From positions 4,030,001-4,094,000 of the forward strand of contig NZ_CP068082.1 of the NCBI RefSeq assembly GCF_016724845.1: 64,000 bases of DNA. The letters run 5' to 3'. Numbering within the stretch: the stretch's first letter is position 1; every line of letters starts with the position of its first letter. Below the pieces are notes generated by a model. It was not told the origin of the DNA and searched no databases. It was given only the letters and a program-made list of their open reading frames with translations. Positions 63,353 to 64,000 of the stretch are shown one piece after another. This DNA is from Sphingobacterium spiritivorum. GTDB taxonomy: Bacteria > Bacteroidota > Bacteroidia > Sphingobacteriales > Sphingobacteriaceae. A program made the translations under genes and the position numbers.

Positions 63353-64000
63353 ATGCAGATGATTTTCATCATTGTAGGTGTGATGATAATAACCTTGGTC
63401 TTTCTCTGGAGGATCTCAGGTTTGGGCGTAGAACAAGAAACTGCAGCCGGAGATTTTTATAAGGCAAACCGGGACTTTTTGTATAGCGAAAAGAGAGAAC
63501 TCTATATAAGAAAAATGATACGCAGATATCAGCAATTAAAATGGATTATCACCATAATTGTTTTAATCATAGCCTTTATTCCTTTTTTCATAACAGTATC
63601 AGACACCCTCAGTTTTAACGGGAGACTGGATGCCGAAAGGTTTGATGCAAGAATGAGAGATAGTTATATATTGCTCGTGTGCATGTTAGGAATTGGGCTG
63701 TTGACTTGCTTTTTTAGCTGGATGATTTTCAAAAAGACTGTTCAGAACTATACAAAAATTATAATGGAGCTGGATAATACACATTTTATAAAAATGATAA
63801 GTGTAAATAATCACCTGGGTCTGGTCAATCAGTTTATGATGAATGCTCCTTTCATCATAGGATCCTCTAATCTGTATGTTTTTAAATTGGCCCGGATTCT
63901 TGTGCTCCCCTGGTCCGAAATCAAGTCCATCAAAATCACCAGTGCTCCGCGAAACGGTTATTATGTACGCGTAAAAGTCAAAGAGAAAACTTTCTTTTTT
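63353..64000 (+). CDS. Membrane protein, 3' end outside window
   Basis: ATG at 63353 opens a frame of 216 codons that runs to the right edge without a stop. TM segments are at about 3-18, 63-81 and 107-127. The following soluble part (LGLVNQFMMNAPFIIGSSN, LVLPWSEIKSIKI) looks like a PH-like/YcxB-type beta domain, but it is cut. No family is firmly recognised. Confidence 0.65.
   Translation, partial: MQMIFIIVGVMIITLVFLWRISGLGVEQETAAGDFYKANRDFLYSEKRELYIRKMIRRYQQLKWIITIIVLIIAFIPFFITVSDTLSFNGRLDAERFDARMRDSYILLVCMLGIGLLTCFFSWMIFKKTVQNYTKIIMELDNTHFIKMISVNNHLGLVNQFMMNAPFIIGSSNLYVFKLARILVLPWSEIKSIKITSAPRNGYYVRVKVKEKTFFF

Overview
The window looks like chromosomal DNA of a Bacteroidota organism of the Sphingobacteriaceae type (Sphingobacterium or Pedobacter-like). 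The reasons are a SusC/SusD pair, many glycoside hydrolases (GH1, GH20, GH29, GH92), promoters of the TTTG-N19/20-TAnnTTTG type, few Shine-Dalgarno sites, and the phylum-typical LuxC-like reductase beside a 4Fe-4S ferredoxin. The genus is an inference from gene content only. No rRNA, tRNA, CRISPR array, prophage or full insertion sequence was seen.

Layout. 0-10 kb: the tail of an MBL-fold hydrolase, a duplicated-domain membrane protein, a tight DUF2798-ribB-Crp operon, a secreted S9 peptidase, grpE-dnaJ, and a luxC-like/small protein/ftsE group divergent from a ferredoxin. 10-15 kb: a DAACS symporter, then a GH20-GH29 pair that fits removal of N-acetylhexosamine and fucose from glycans. 15-22 kb: a hairpin-rich repeat array, a MocR-type regulator, and a divergent biotin operon (ferritin-like diiron protein, bioF, bioD, bioB, bioA). 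22-25 kb: a two-component system followed by a second repeat cluster. 25-35 kb: mgtC-mgtA behind a structured leader with a possible leader peptide, then a four-gene heavy-metal RND efflux set. 35-40 kb: an XRE regulator, a serine hydrolase, an HD hydrolase, a RAYT-like Y1 transposase followed by a mini-hairpin array, and ogt. 40-50 kb: GH1 divergent from susC-susD-ydcF-GH92, a small polysaccharide/N-glycan utilisation locus. 50-56 kb: an ArsR-controlled SRPBCC/DoxX cluster with a duplicated SRPBCC-DoxX module, a GlxA-type regulator, a VOC protein and ArsC. 56-64 kb: membrane proteins, an FAD monooxygenase-LLM pair, a CAP-domain lipoprotein and a run of unrecognised lipoproteins and small membrane proteins, one interrupted by an in-frame TGA and the last cut by the window edge.

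The most interesting points are: (1) a four-helix diiron protein with canonical E / ExxH / E / ExxH ligands that opens the biotin operon and overlaps bioF by 11 bp, in an operon without bioC or bioH; (2) intergenic repeats whose hairpins keep pairing through compensatory and G-U changes; (3) a Y1 transposase beside an array of small GTA-loop hairpins; (4) a 16-bp perfect palindrome filling the promoter spacer of the arsR gene; and (5) a structured leader that folds over the mgtC start codon.
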